DNA from: Vibrio maritimus
GTDB lineage: Bacteria; Pseudomonadota; Gammaproteobacteria; Enterobacterales; Vibrionaceae
Length of the DNA: 64,000 bases
Assembly (NCBI RefSeq): GCF_021441885.1
Contig: NZ_CP090440.1
Location: 1 to 64,000 of the forward strand
Direction of reading: 5' to 3'
Both the position numbers and the translations under genes were made by a program. Below are positions 55,314-64,000 of the stretch, in pieces. Position 1 is the first letter of the stretch. Every line of letters begins with the position of its first letter. Below the pieces are notes generated by a model, which had not been told where the DNA came from, ran no database searches, and saw only the letters and a list, made by a program, of their open reading frames with translations.

Positions 55314-56876
55314 CTATCCCTGGATACTGAATTCTGCTGAAAGAAATGTCATCAAAATTACATTATTCACAGCACTTTTGTTGTCACTCTCTAATAAACT
55401 TGATTGATAAAGTGAGGTTAAGTTGTCACGAAGTACTGAGCTCATTTTTCCGTTAAGTAAAGTAACTGCAACCAGGTCGAGCATGGCTTCTAGCCCTTTA
55501 TCGGTAACAGCATCATAATAAGGAGATACCACTACATAGGTTTTTTCATCTTGTCTATATCCACTAGTGCCATCACCTTGTTTTACCGTATCGTTATAGT
55601 AAGTAAGAGCTTCGTGCAAAACATGATTATTCTCTGCGATATCAACCCACTCCATCAGTTCGAGCTCGGGGCTGACTAGTTGACTCTCTTGCAACGGCCC
55701 CTCTGGACTGAATTCTGGACTGAAAAAGTTAAACACTGACGGTGCTCCTAACGGTGTCTGGTTAAAACCGTCTTGGTAGCTGAGAAATTTACTAGTAGAA
55801 GAGTAAAACATAGGCTCAGGAGATTGGTTATCCCTATTTGAGAGACCTGTATAAGCATTCAATGCTCTAAAGAAGTATGTTAGGCGCAACAGTGGCTCTT
55901 TGTATTTTATATTACCGGTATTTTTAGCCTTAAAGGCTTCTTCATCCATTAGCAAAGCTTTAAGAGTTTCGCCTAAGTGGCCGTTTGATCTGCGAAATAC
56001 CGCCGCCACCCGGAAAATATACTCAGGAGAAGGATTGGAGGAAACAAAACGGTTGATCAGGAACTTGGCTATAAATGGTGATGTACTTGGATGATTAACC
56101 AATATATTAATAACTTGCTTTAGTTCTAAATCAGCATCTTGCTCTGCCGGTAATATGACACCGTGTAGTGTTTTTTCCTTCCTATCATGGTGAGCTTCAT
56201 TATTCACCATAGGCTCAAAAAAACTGTTGTTGTTCATCTCCCAACCAGTGAATACTCGCGCTAACTCTGCAACTTGCTCCTCATCATAGTTTTCAACTGG
56301 ACGACCTTGCTGATCTTTAATCACTTTGCCGTATTCATCTAAAGAAAAATCACCTGTCGTAAAAAGCTGCATGAGTTCACGGGCATAGTTTTGATCAGGT
56401 AATACTCCTGTAGAGTCAAATGAACGGTTACCAAGGTGAGTAAGGAAAGTCCCCATGACCGGTGAGCGTGACACTGCATAGAGCAAGTCAGCGTAGTGTC
56501 CGAAAGCATGATCTACTAATAAATCATAATACTGTGCTAGTGCTTTGGGTTCGTCTGCAAGGTTTTCATCTCTTTCTGAGACAACAAGGATCTGACTAAG
56601 AGCAAAAGCCATCCGTTGTCTTAATTGGTCCTTTCCCCAAAGAGCAAGATCAAACCAAGCGCTGACTCTAACTGTTGGCGACCAACGACCGTTTCTACGG
56701 TGTGAACGTTGAAACTCTCCTCTCTCGTCATGAGAGTTAGCGGTCATAAGAAACTGATTATTTAACCACTCTTCAACGCCCATTTCTAATAGCTTTGCTA
56801 CATCTTCCTGCTTTACACCAAAAGTTGCTCGCTCTAAGAATCTAGATGCTTCAAAAGCATTTAACTGGAAGGCCAT
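55314..56876 (-). CDS. DUF1800 protein
   Basis: 520 residues spanning the DUF1800 family. Starts directly in the domain (FEASRFLERATFGVKQEDVAKLLEMGVEEWLNNQF) and shows NYARELMQLFTTGDFSLDEYG, VFTGWEMN, HHDRKEKTLHGV and KFLINRFVSSNPSPEYI. No signal peptide is visible, while its partner has a Tat signal. The pair occurs together in many bacteria, so export of this protein bound to the DUF1501 protein through Tat is a reasonable idea (inference). A good AAAGGGGAAAT site precedes the ATG at 56876. Function unknown; some links to extracellular polymers have been suggested for the family. Confidence 0.88.
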   Translation of the reverse strand: MAFQLNAFEASRFLERATFGVKQEDVAKLLEMGVEEWLNNQFLMTANSHDERGEFQRSHRRNGRWSPTVRVSAWFDLALWGKDQLRQRMAFALSQILVVSERDENLADEPKALAQYYDLLVDHAFGHYADLLYAVSRSPVMGTFLTHLGNRSFDSTGVLPDQNYARELMQLFTTGDFSLDEYGKVIKDQQGRPVENYDEEQVAELARVFTGWEMNNNSFFEPMVNNEAHHDRKEKTLHGVILPAEQDADLELKQVINILVNHPSTSPFIAKFLINRFVSSNPSPEYIFRVAAVFRRSNGHLGETLKALLMDEEAFKAKNTGNIKYKEPLLRLTYFFRALNAYTGLSNRDNQSPEPMFYSSTSKFLSYQDGFNQTPLGAPSVFNFFSPEFSPEGPLQESQLVSPELELMEWVDIAENNHVLHEALTYYNDTVKQGDGTSGYRQDEKTYVVVSPYYDAVTDKGLEAMLDLVAVTLLNGKMSSVLRDNLTSLYQSSLLESDNKSAVNNVILMTFLSAEFSIQG

Positions 56877-57130
56877 ATTTCCCCTTTATAAATTATAGAT
56901 ATAATTGTTAGTTGTATAACATAAAGAACTAATTTCGGTATTGGGGAAATTTAAATAATGTATGGTCTACTCCACTTTTAAGGGCCCTAATGTAATGAAC
57001 ATGTAGCTATGCGAATGAGCTGTGGCCGGTCTATGCATACAATCAGGCTTTCCATTCACAATAATGACGCTCCGATAACCTTTACTGCCCATAGTTGCTC
57101 GCCCTTCAGTCACCCTGTATCAATCCAGAC

Positions 57131-57560
57131 CCACTTAAATACAACAAAGCTGGCAACGCACTATGGCACTGGATTCAACCCTTCGTGATATCGAAACCAT
57201 AGAAATCGCTGGAATTTTTGCCTGTGGTAAACCCGCCTTAGACGGCAAAGCGCTACATTGTGAAAACAACGACTGTCTCCATGCTAAAAATTTCTGGTTA
57301 ACCTGCTCCAGCCATGCTTGTTCGCGTTGTGGCGAAAAAGCCACAGACAACTGGATAGTGCGGAAGGTAAAGAGATTACCTGATTACCTTTGAATGCACA
57401 TGACCTTCTCCCAGCCCAATGTCCTCCGGCCACTCTTTCTCCACAACCAACAGTTTCAGGATAGACTCAGCCAACCGGCCATCGATAATTTGCTCGATAC
57501 AGTTAAACAACAGGGATGGGAGATAGGTATTTCTGCGCCTTACAAAACCTTGACAGACGG
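57131..57560 (+). pseudogene. IS91-family transposase, N-terminal remnant
   Basis: The zinc-ribbon start of IS91/ISCR transposases is present: ACGKPALDGKALHCENNDCLHAKNFWLTCSSHACSRCGEKATDNWI. After a TGA at 57391-57393 the sequence goes on in another frame as NVLRPLFLHNQQLQDRLSQPAIDNLLDTVKQQGW, the next conserved part. The catalytic Y2 region is missing. Confidence 0.72.
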
Positions 57561-57609
57561 TTAATCTGGCATCCCCATGTCCAATCGAGAAGTCAATAAG
57601 TTTGAGAAC

Positions 57610-58030
57610 ATTATTTGATTATTGCCTCAGCCCTAACCGCGAAAGCCTTTCTGAATAAAGCGATTGCTCAACATAGTCTCCCTGAGAAAGTCGTCATTAG
57701 CGGCAGTAAACATAACTATGTGGCACTCGATGCTATGCATGTTCAGCTTTGGCTAACAGATTTCTTTATGTTGTCGCTGATAGAAACGTCGATGTTAAGT
57801 ATTTGAATAACATTGCCGAGCAAAGTCATCGCTGGATAGAACAAAAGACTCAGCAAGTGCTTAGTTGGAAGTCGTTATAGGGGACGATAGCCAGCCTTCA
57901 TAGTCGAGATCTATGGACGATGATTCAACGGGGCCAACTAACGCTTGATGGTGACACTGCCCTGGAACAATTTTACGCCTTAGAAAAATATGTGTGCCTG
58001 TAGCAGGGGGGCTGCCACTACCTAATCTAT
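57610..58030 (+). pseudogene. IS6 subtype A transposase, 3' remnant
   Basis: Matches the copy at 2-331 (AKAFLNKAIAQHSLPEKVV, HVQLWLTDFFMLSL) and then shifts frame; NNIAEQSHRWIEQKTQQ and LWTMIQRGQLTLDGDTA are readable in another frame with stops. The second catalytic Asp (VVIDGS) is Ser here. Dead. Confidence 0.78.
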
Positions 58031-58279
58031 ATTTTCCACTTATATGCTTCCCTTATTTGCACGTTAATTTCCATGGTATTGGTATAAATCTAGGTTGCTG
58101 CCATATATTCGACATCTAAGTAAAACTTATGCCCTAATGTAAATCCGCACTCTTCTTCCTTATCAAAACCATGACCTCTAACGATCGTGTCGAAAAACAG
58201 GTTTAAGAAGAGCAGATATGGCCTACCATTAAGAATTACTTACCGTTCTGTTTTCACTAATCGACTTCTCATTCGATGT

Positions 58280-58648
58280 AAAGATTACATATCTTGTTGT
58301 TCGACTAGCTTAAAGGGTGCAAAAGAATTGATGGTTTGCACGCGGCTTCTGTAATGGCTTCTGCATCATTGGTGTAGTTTTTGTTAGTTTTGACGAGCGG
58401 TTTTACAAACTGAGCACTGATCAATTTAGTCTTATGGGCGATTATTTGAAAAACTCGAGCCCAAAAGTTAACGCCTCTACAAGATTCCATGACATTCATA
58501 CATGGCGACAAATTGGTTATGTATTAAATAAATCTATCTCTTGAGAGCCGTTTTTTTAAAACGACTTTGCCGTTACCGTCAACACAGCGCAACTGAAAAA
58601 TATGCTTCGCAATATCAATGCTAAAAAAGTTCTGCTTCTCTACTAACA
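58280..58648 (-). pseudogene. IS110-family transposase, N-terminal remnant
   Basis: Minus-strand reading gives MLVEKQNFFSIDIAKHIFQL (RuvC-like first Asp), a stop after RDRFI, then VMESCRGVNFWARVFQIIAHKTKLISAQFVKPLVKTNKNYTNDAEAITEAA. Similar to the other IS110 genes here but only the first 120 or so codons remain. Confidence 0.75.
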
Positions 58649-59259
58649 TCAATTTTTGGTTACTTCCCCATAGTCATAGCCTCGTTATACGTAATGAGGA
58701 GAAAAGGGGTGGTTCATTACATTAGAACTCTTTCAAGCCTAAGAGTATTTTTCATATAGCAAAAACCAGGTAGTGGAGGAGGATGTCATCAGTCTTAGTC
58801 GTAGCAAAAGGTAGGTTTCGCAACTTAAGAAACATAATCTTCCTTGGTACTAGAGCATTTAGAAACGAGTGAAACAGGAAATAGTATGTTGTCGATTTTT
58901 GAGGAAACGGCAAACTCAAAGAAAACCATTCAACTAGACGAAAACCTCATCGATAACCAATGCTACTTCCACCATGACAACGGTGTCAAACACAAAAAAA
59001 AACAACATAAGATATTGTTTTATATAAAAAAATAGCAGTACCACAGTTACTATGTTATTGTCCTTGACAGTAGTACCTACTGGTGAAGAGGTGATACAAA
59101 ACTTTAGTCATTGAGTCTTTTCATTTGTCTGGTTTATTGGTATCTCAATTGACAGCAAGTAGTCAATTTGGAATGCTTAAAATAACTAGCTATCTACAAA
59201 GAATGTGTAGTAAAATACATAAGTTACAGTGTAGCTTATGTATTCACTTTGATTGTCAC
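58649..59259. other. Intergenic region, no supported gene
   Basis: About 610 bases between the IS110 and IS200 relics. A short open frame at 58844-59035 ends in a Lys-rich run and has no family or ribosome site; I do not regard it as a gene. Confidence 0.35.
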
Positions 59260-59860
59260 TCCTCCTAAACCACCGTCTTTGGCGGTGGTGATTGCTCCTA
59301 AGGGCTGTTGCCCGAAAACACGCCCATGTTAGAAGTAAGACACAAGTAAGAGAAAACCATTAACAAGGGCGATTATAGAAGTTCATCGCACGTCCAATGG
59401 CGACGCAAAACCATATAGTTTGGACTCCAAAATACAGATTCAAAATTCTTAAGGGCAACGTAGCCAAAGAGCTGTACAAGTCTATCTACACACTCTGCAA
59501 TATGAAGGATTGTGAAGTGCTGGAGTTAAATGTTCAGCCTGATCATGTTCATTTGGTTGTCATCGTCCCACCGAAAGTTTAGATTTCAACCTTGATGAGG
59601 CGATTTGCAATCCGACCGTTCAATAAGTTTGCGCATATTAGAAAGAAACTATGAGGAAACCATTTTTGGGCAAGGGAATACTTTGTTGATAAGGTAGGTG
59701 TGAACGAGGGCATAATTCAGCATTAAGTTATACATCAAGACAAAAGGACCAAGAGTACGAGGCTCAGTTGGAGTTGAAGATGATCTAACAACGCGCAGAT
59801 GCCCCCTTTGAGGGGATATGAAAGCCAAATCCGCCTTCTAAGAAGGCGGATTTTTACTGA
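59260..59860 (+). pseudogene. IS200/IS605-type element with broken TnpA
   Basis: Y1 HUH transposase remnant: HIVWTPKYRFKILKGNVAKELYKSIYTL and NVQPDHVHLVVIVPPK (the His-x-His metal motif) are readable. A missing C near 59412 puts the conserved start (YRSSSHVQW) in another frame. A TAG replaces Ser after PPKV (59580), and later stops follow (near 59652). Hairpins typical of this family are at 59269-59290 (accaccg ... cggtggt) and 59828-59851 (ccgccttc taa gaaggcgg). Boundaries approximate. Confidence 0.75.
59828..59856 (+). terminator. Hairpin with T-run at the IS200 right end
   Basis: aatccgccttc taa gaaggcggatt followed by TTT: a perfect 11-bp stem. It may serve as the IS right-end recognition hairpin and as a terminator. 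Confidence 0.6.
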
Positions 59861-59956
59861 AAAACGGGAGGTGTCCGGACTCTTACTCGAGTGTTATTTT
59901 CAAGAAAATCTCCCAGTGGTACTCTAAAAAACACCGCCAATAGATCAATATCTTTG

Positions 59957-60961
59957 TTAACCGAATGAAGCGATAAGCCGGATAATGCTCTGCTCTTGCT
60001 CTTTACTTAATTGTCTACATTTTAATCTAATTTCTTTGCCACTCGAATGTCGTGTAAGTTCAGCATAAGTATATTTGCTTTTATCATAAATACGTTCTGG
60101 CTTAGACCAGAGCGGGGTAGGGCTCGCTTTATTTTTTTGAGATAGACGAAACAGCTCATCCAGGACAAACGCCTGCTTATCCGCTGTATCTAACGACACA
60201 TCAATACAGATGTTTTGGTTGGATAGCCAGCGCAATAAGAGAGGGGATAAACGATTAAAGAACTGTATGTCATGCTCTGTCTTTTCTTGAGTGACACCTT
60301 CGCTTTTGCCTACAGCTTTACAAATACTCTTTAGTTTATCGTAGTAATCATTTGGAATACCTTCAGAATCTGGGAATAGATCTATTAGCTCTTGGGGCAA
60401 CACCGCAGCACTAATATATCTACGAACTGTGCGTTCCTGAGATTCCTTAAACCTAAACTTTTCTATAAGATTTGCATAATCTTGTAGCGATGTGTCTTCA
60501 GCAATTGCTTTTATCAGAGACAAACCGTGTTCACGCCGCGACAACGGACGATGCAGTCTCGACACTTCTGTTAAATATTCTGCATCAGTGCGGCTTAATT
60601 CAGAACCTTCTTCAAAAACCCAAAGAGGGAGATCTGCACCACCGATTTCGGCAGCGGCAAGGCGGCGAGAGCTGTCCAAAACAAGAAACTTCCCATCAAT
60701 GTTTTCAGCAATTCCCTCGTAAATCACACCCGTCTCTCTAATCGATGGAAGTATATCTTCCAAGGCTTCCTCGGTCAGCGCTTCTTGATATCTAGGGTTC
60801 AATGGATGAACCTCAACTCGCGTTTTTAAATCGCTATGTGGGACGACAACGCGATAGGCATTGTGTTTGCTACCGTCTCGCATTACAAATTTTCGAGAGA
60901 TAACTTGTGATTCGGTGTCTTTGTTGCGACTTCTGTTTCGCTTGGTTTCGTAAAAGCTCAT
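59957..60961 (-). CDS. parB: Plasmid partition protein ParB
   Basis: 334 residues. The N-terminal ParB/Srx box (VHPLNPRYQEAL...YEGIAENIDGKFLVLDSSRRLAAAEIG) contains the SSRRLAAA motif, followed by a helix-turn-helix region (PLSRREHGLSLIKAIAEDTSLQDYANLIEKFRFKESQERTVRRYISAAVLPQEL). It binds parS and activates ParA. Its ATG overlaps the parA stop (TAATG), so translation is coupled. A parS site was not identified with certainty. Confidence 0.93.
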   Translation of the reverse strand: MSFYETKRNRSRNKDTESQVISRKFVMRDGSKHNAYRVVVPHSDLKTRVEVHPLNPRYQEALTEEALEDILPSIRETGVIYEGIAENIDGKFLVLDSSRRLAAAEIGGADLPLWVFEEGSELSRTDAEYLTEVSRLHRPLSRREHGLSLIKAIAEDTSLQDYANLIEKFRFKESQERTVRRYISAAVLPQELIDLFPDSEGIPNDYYDKLKSICKAVGKSEGVTQEKTEHDIQFFNRLSPLLLRWLSNQNICIDVSLDTADKQAFVLDELFRLSQKNKASPTPLWSKPERIYDKSKYTYAELTRHSSGKEIRLKCRQLSKEQEQSIIRLIASFG

Positions 60962-62202
60962 TAGTTATCCTTAAGTAGATTTTTGAATTCGTTAGCGACA
61001 GCTCTCACGGACGATTGTGCTCTGTCAAGTTGTGTATCTGGACACAACTTGTCAGATTTACGTATATCACACACGGTTCGATAGTTACGAGCCGCGGCTT
61101 CAAAAGCACTACTCTTTAAAATCTGATTATTTAGTACTAACGATCCCATCTCATCTTTAATGACATCAACAATAGCGTCGTCACGATTATTCTCTGTATC
61201 ACGATTCGTTATCAAGAATTTTTCGAACGCGATACCCTCCGCACCATCGGGAAGGTTTCTCAATTGGTTGGGTAGCGACTCATAAAACTGAATAGTACTT
61301 TGCCAATCAAGCTTATGTGGTGTAACCGGAACCAATAAAACTTTCGATGCGTAAAGTGCATTCCAAGACAATGGATTTACATGGGGACCAGTATCAATGA
61401 ATATCAGATCAAATTCGTCACGCAAGTTATCTATAACTCTTTCTTTCAAGAACTTAAGACAGCTCAGATCTCCAGACGCGAGCCCACTTTGCCAAGCAAT
61501 ACTTGAAAATGTTTCGTCTGAAGGAATCGCAGGTAAAATAAACAAGTTTGGAAGGTGAGTACCTAACAGAGACATATCCACGATTTCTTTGTGGCTGTAG
61601 CCTTGTTCTATGTAATCACTGTAGAGTCCACTAGGAGCGTCTTCACCAAGCATAAGTTCTACTGTCGTCAACATGTCTAACTCTGTTTCTTCAAGTGCAT
61701 CCGGGTCGACAAACACGCGAAGTGAACCTTGTGGATCCAGATCTATCACACAGATTCTTGGTCTCGAGTTAAAATCGAGTGCTAGTTCCGTGGCTAAGGA
61801 CATCGTAGCGGTACTTTTGCCAGTACCACCTTTTTGGTTTTGAACGTTGATGACACAAGTCTGATATTTGTCTGACCAACTCTCTCGCCCAAGATAGTCC
61901 ATCATTGCATGCACGTGTCGAGGGGTATATTGCCACTTACCTTTATACTTGATCGCAGGCTCCATTACGCCTTCTTCAATCGCCTTTTCTTCATAAGAAA
62001 TATATGTATTTAATGACACACCACAGTAACTGGCAATTGTCGCTTTAGAAACACAATGAGTGAGCAATAAGTTGGAAATCTCTTTGTCATCAATCTCAAC
62101 ATAAGTTTGGTCGATAATTGCATCTCGCCGGGAGATCTCGCTTTTGGATAAGCCTTCTGCTCTTTTTTCTATTCTGTTTGCCAACTCAAGATTAGTACTC
62201 AC
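60961..62202 (-). CDS. parA: Plasmid partition ATPase ParA (type Ia)
   Basis: 413 residues from the GTG at 62202, which has a TAAGGG site; the in-frame start at 62277 gives a hydrophobic leader and overlaps the operator-like repeats, so it is rejected. The N-terminal 110 residues hold a helix-turn-helix (SKATIASYCGVSLNTYISYEEKAI), which marks type Ia ParA proteins that repress their own promoter. The deviant Walker A is QNQKGGTGKSTATMSLA, followed by VIDLDPQGSLR and FIDTGPH. It drives plasmid segregation together with ParB and is the first gene of the parAB operon. Confidence 0.95.
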   Translation of the reverse strand: MSTNLELANRIEKRAEGLSKSEISRRDAIIDQTYVEIDDKEISNLLLTHCVSKATIASYCGVSLNTYISYEEKAIEEGVMEPAIKYKGKWQYTPRHVHAMMDYLGRESWSDKYQTCVINVQNQKGGTGKSTATMSLATELALDFNSRPRICVIDLDPQGSLRVFVDPDALEETELDMLTTVELMLGEDAPSGLYSDYIEQGYSHKEIVDMSLLGTHLPNLFILPAIPSDETFSSIAWQSGLASGDLSCLKFLKERVIDNLRDEFDLIFIDTGPHVNPLSWNALYASKVLLVPVTPHKLDWQSTIQFYESLPNQLRNLPDGAEGIAFEKFLITNRDTENNRDDAIVDVIKDEMGSLVLNNQILKSSAFEAAARNYRTVCDIRKSDKLCPDTQLDRAQSSVRAVANEFKNLLKDN

Positions 62203-62223
62203 TATTGGAACCCTTAAATGATA

Positions 62224-62278
62224 ACCATGTAACACTATTGATAGTATAAAACAAAAAAAACACCATGTAACTATCAAT
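62224..62278. promoter_or_regulatory. parAB operator-like repeats
   Basis: accatgtaac occurs twice (62224-62233 and 62262-62271), and attgatagt (62237-62245) is the exact inverted complement of actatcaat (62270-62278). They lie just upstream of the parA GTG, where a type Ia ParA would bind to repress its operon. Confidence 0.6.
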
Positions 62279-62554
62279 TATATTTAATCACTGTGTCTCC
62301 TCATACGACTAAACATAATAATCGATACGTAATGCGAAGAAAGAGAGGGGAGGAGACTGAAAAGAAGGCTATTGGAGCGACAAAGACTAAAGGAGTGAGT
62401 ACTTACCAAAGGCTATGGTTTGATTAACTTTTACACATGCGTTATAGGTAACTATTAGATAAATTATTAAAATCTATTAAACTTATCAGATCTATTATAA
62501 CTATGACCACACATAACCTACTGATTTCATTTAATAAAATAGGGATTCAAACTA

Positions 62555-62665
62555 CATTTAATCCGCTTTTATGATCACCCAATCCGACTTAATGATCATA
62601 TCACCCTTACTTTTGATCTTTTAATGCAAGTATTTGATCTGTATATCCGCATACGTTGATCTCTT
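62555..62665. promoter_or_regulatory. Iteron array, probable replication origin
   Basis: Five TGATC cores at 62572, 62593, 62614, 62635 and 62657, spaced 21, 21, 21 and 22 bases. Three of them are preceded by atccg-type sequence. Such helical-turn spacing next to a Rep_3 gene is the signature of an iteron origin. An AT-rich stretch (62420-62555) lies beside it as a likely unwinding region, and tgtggatat (62743-62751) is one base from a DnaA box. Each core contains a Dam site. Confidence 0.8.
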
Positions 62666-62773
62666 TACTCTCTAAAACATGACAGGTTTTCCGCGTTTTT
62701 GAGGAGGACACCCTGAATAACAGTGCATTTGGTCAATCAAGGTGTGGATATGTTACTTATCTCTATGTTTTAG

Positions 62774-63835
62774 TTAGTAATTGTCATCAGGAGCGATTTG
62801 CTTTAGTTCGTTCATGAATGCCTCTAGGGAACTTTGCATTTCCACAAGTTCTTCTTGCTCTTTTTCTCGCCGTTGGATGGCAAGTTTGATCTTGCTTGCA
62901 CGCTCGTTCTCGCCAATTGAGGCATATGAATGAGCTAGGTTTTTAAGCTCGTCGATCGTTAGTTCGAAGCCGTCTTTTCGCTTTAGCTCTAACGTAGATA
63001 TAATTTTTTTGATCTCACCAAGGTTGAGTGTATGTATAGGTTTCTTCTTATCTACCCACCTATATAAGAACTTGATTTTAGATATCTTCCTGCCTTCCCT
63101 GTAGACTTCATAACCATGGGTAGTACCATCTTTTGAATCGAAGAAGAGTATCTCTTGGTTGGCTTCAGGATCATCTTCTATCCCTCTAATACTTGCTTTG
63201 ATACAGCGTTCTATAAAGACACTGTTGTTCGAAAATGAGCGCTTGCCCGACTTAATTTTACCTCCTGGATCATGGAGCCCAAAAAGTCCCTTCAGGTCGG
63301 ATATATCAAAGGTTTGAAGGTAGGTTCCGCCGCCTTTGAATCGACTAAGAATTTCATACAACCGCTTGGCGTACTCCTTTTTGAGACTGAAGAAACTCTG
63401 TGTGTTGATAAGTGCGTAACTATTATTATACTCAATGTAAGCCTCTCGCAGTTCATCATTTGGTATCATCGTGAGTTTTCTATCTTTATACTTAACTCTC
63501 TTGAAAATAGATATAAAATCAAACTCTTGGACATCATCATTCTCATCGTCGACAGGCAATCCAATGTTTTTCTTAGTCAAGCGATCTGCCACAGGCTTAA
63601 GTGTTTTAGCTAACTCTTTTGGAGTGATGCCTAACCATCGAGATAGCTGTGTAGAGGCAAACTCATAGACTGGTGTTTCATTGTTATCCCAATCTTCTGG
63701 CCTCATGTGAGCGATCATCAATGCGAAGAGATCAGCTTCGCGTTGAGTTAGATCTTGTTGTGAAAACACTAACTTATGAGCTTTCTTGAATTGCTTTGGA
63801 AGAGTGTACTTCTTTGTAGTATTGACCTTCACCAT
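62774..63835 (-). CDS. Rep_3-family plasmid replication initiator
   Basis: 353 residues from the ATG at 63835, which has an AGAAGAGACC site; the frame is open upstream to 63892, over the promoter repeats, so the longer form is rejected. The Rep_3 (RepA/RepE-like) double winged-helix pattern is evident: LVFSQQDLTQREADLFALMIAHM, FDFISIFKRVKYKDRKLTMIPNDELREAY, NTQSFFSLKKEYAKRLYEILSRFKGGG and DLKGLFGL. The C-terminal 90 residues are helical and charged. It would bind the iterons at 62555-62665 to start replication and repress its own promoter. This is the only replication gene in the window. Confidence 0.92.
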   Translation of the reverse strand: MVKVNTTKKYTLPKQFKKAHKLVFSQQDLTQREADLFALMIAHMRPEDWDNNETPVYEFASTQLSRWLGITPKELAKTLKPVADRLTKKNIGLPVDDENDDVQEFDFISIFKRVKYKDRKLTMIPNDELREAYIEYNNSYALINTQSFFSLKKEYAKRLYEILSRFKGGGTYLQTFDISDLKGLFGLHDPGGKIKSGKRSFSNNSVFIERCIKASIRGIEDDPEANQEILFFDSKDGTTHGYEVYREGRKISKIKFLYRWVDKKKPIHTLNLGEIKKIISTLELKRKDGFELTIDELKNLAHSYASIGENERASKIKLAIQRREKEQEELVEMQSSLEAFMNELKQIAPDDNY

Positions 63836-63870
63836 GGTCTCTTCTCTATAGATCCGAATGACATTAGTAT

Positions 63871-63960
63871 AACACCAAATCCGTGTTGTCATTACACTAA
63901 ATCCGCGTTAATCACATGTTTTCAGTGTTTTTCTGTAAAGAATCAGTGTTTTTTCTTCAG
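63871..63960. promoter_or_regulatory. rep promoter region with direct repeats
   Basis: aacaccaaatccgtgttgtc (63871) and tacactaaatccgcgttaatc (63893) are 22 bases apart and share aaatccg with the iterons. Farther up, cagtgttttt occurs twice (63928 and 63947). These are probable Rep or host-factor binding sites controlling rep. Confidence 0.55.
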
Positions 63961-64000
63961 TGCCTACTACCGTCATTATTGATCTACTATTTGGCGCTTA

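Noticed and set aside
58844..59035. 63-residue open frame
   Set aside because: No ribosome site, low-complexity Lys-rich end, surrounded by IS relics; no family features.
59397..59582. ATG at 59397 as the true start of TnpA
   Set aside because: Conserved residues upstream are in another frame, so the ATG is an artefact of a one-base deletion.
59880..59950. Inverted repeat ttttcaagaaaa as parS
   Set aside because: Short and common; it does not match a known parS layout and only one copy is seen.
62203..62277. Longer ParA start
   Set aside because: It encodes a hydrophobic Phe/Cys-rich leader across the operator-like repeats; the GTG at 62202 has a ribosome site and fits family length.

Overview
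The window looks like a segment of a large plasmid from a marine Vibrio or close relative. It carries a Rep_3-type initiator beside a set of GATC-containing iterons, a ParA/ParB partition operon, a Hok-type killer peptide, remnants of F-type conjugation genes (traU, a TraC-like primase, a SprT-like gene) and small plasmid families common in Vibrionaceae (DUF2913, ANR regulators). No rRNA, tRNA or CRISPR array was seen. Species assignment is inference from protein flavour only.

Layout. 1-4.9 kb: a ruined defence island, with the start of a CBASS-type nucleotidyltransferase cut by an IS6 element and an HsdR tail broken by a stop codon and an IS3 element. 5.1-7.7 kb: an AT-rich leftward operon with a small unknown protein, a GT9-like glycosyltransferase and a UlaA-like PTS IIC permease. 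8.2-12.6 kb: IS6 elements, a traU remnant, an ANR regulator, small plasmid genes and two copies of an unexplained repeat. 12.8-16.1 kb: two coupled secreted proteins, the second with features of an ADP-ribosyltransferase. 16.1-21 kb: IS remnants, an intact IS110, hok, DUF2913. 21.5-27.4 kb: a six-gene operon (haem-oxygenase-like diiron enzyme, PLP aminotransferase, FAD enzyme, cupin, TSUP permease, O-methyltransferase) that looks like an uncharacterised small-molecule pathway. 28.4-36.7 kb: a DUF1501 Tat substrate and a very large secreted multidomain c-type cytochrome protein. 39.4-41.0 kb: tatABC. 44.0-45.1 kb: overlapping ToxR-like regulator and small membrane partner, reminiscent of VtrA/VtrC. 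46.8-52.8 kb: an EAL protein and a dense IS graveyard with a toxin-antitoxin fusion remnant. 53.5-56.9 kb: a second DUF1501 protein with a DUF1800 partner. 57-59.9 kb: more IS relics. 59.9-64 kb: parB, parA, iteron origin, rep.

How the parts fit. The intact cargo falls into modules: a small-molecule operon, two DUF1501-centred export or oxidation modules together with a plasmid-encoded Tat translocase that could export their twin-arginine proteins, a putative secreted effector pair, and an envelope-sensing regulator pair. Around them lie at least ten IS6 copies or remnants of two subtypes, four IS5 copies or ends, two IS3, three IS110, and IS481, IS256, IS91, IS200 and TnpB relics. Many of these carry single nonsense changes, so the backbone has been reshaped by repeated insertion and deletion. 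Conjugation functions seen here are fragments only, so self-transfer cannot be supported from this window.
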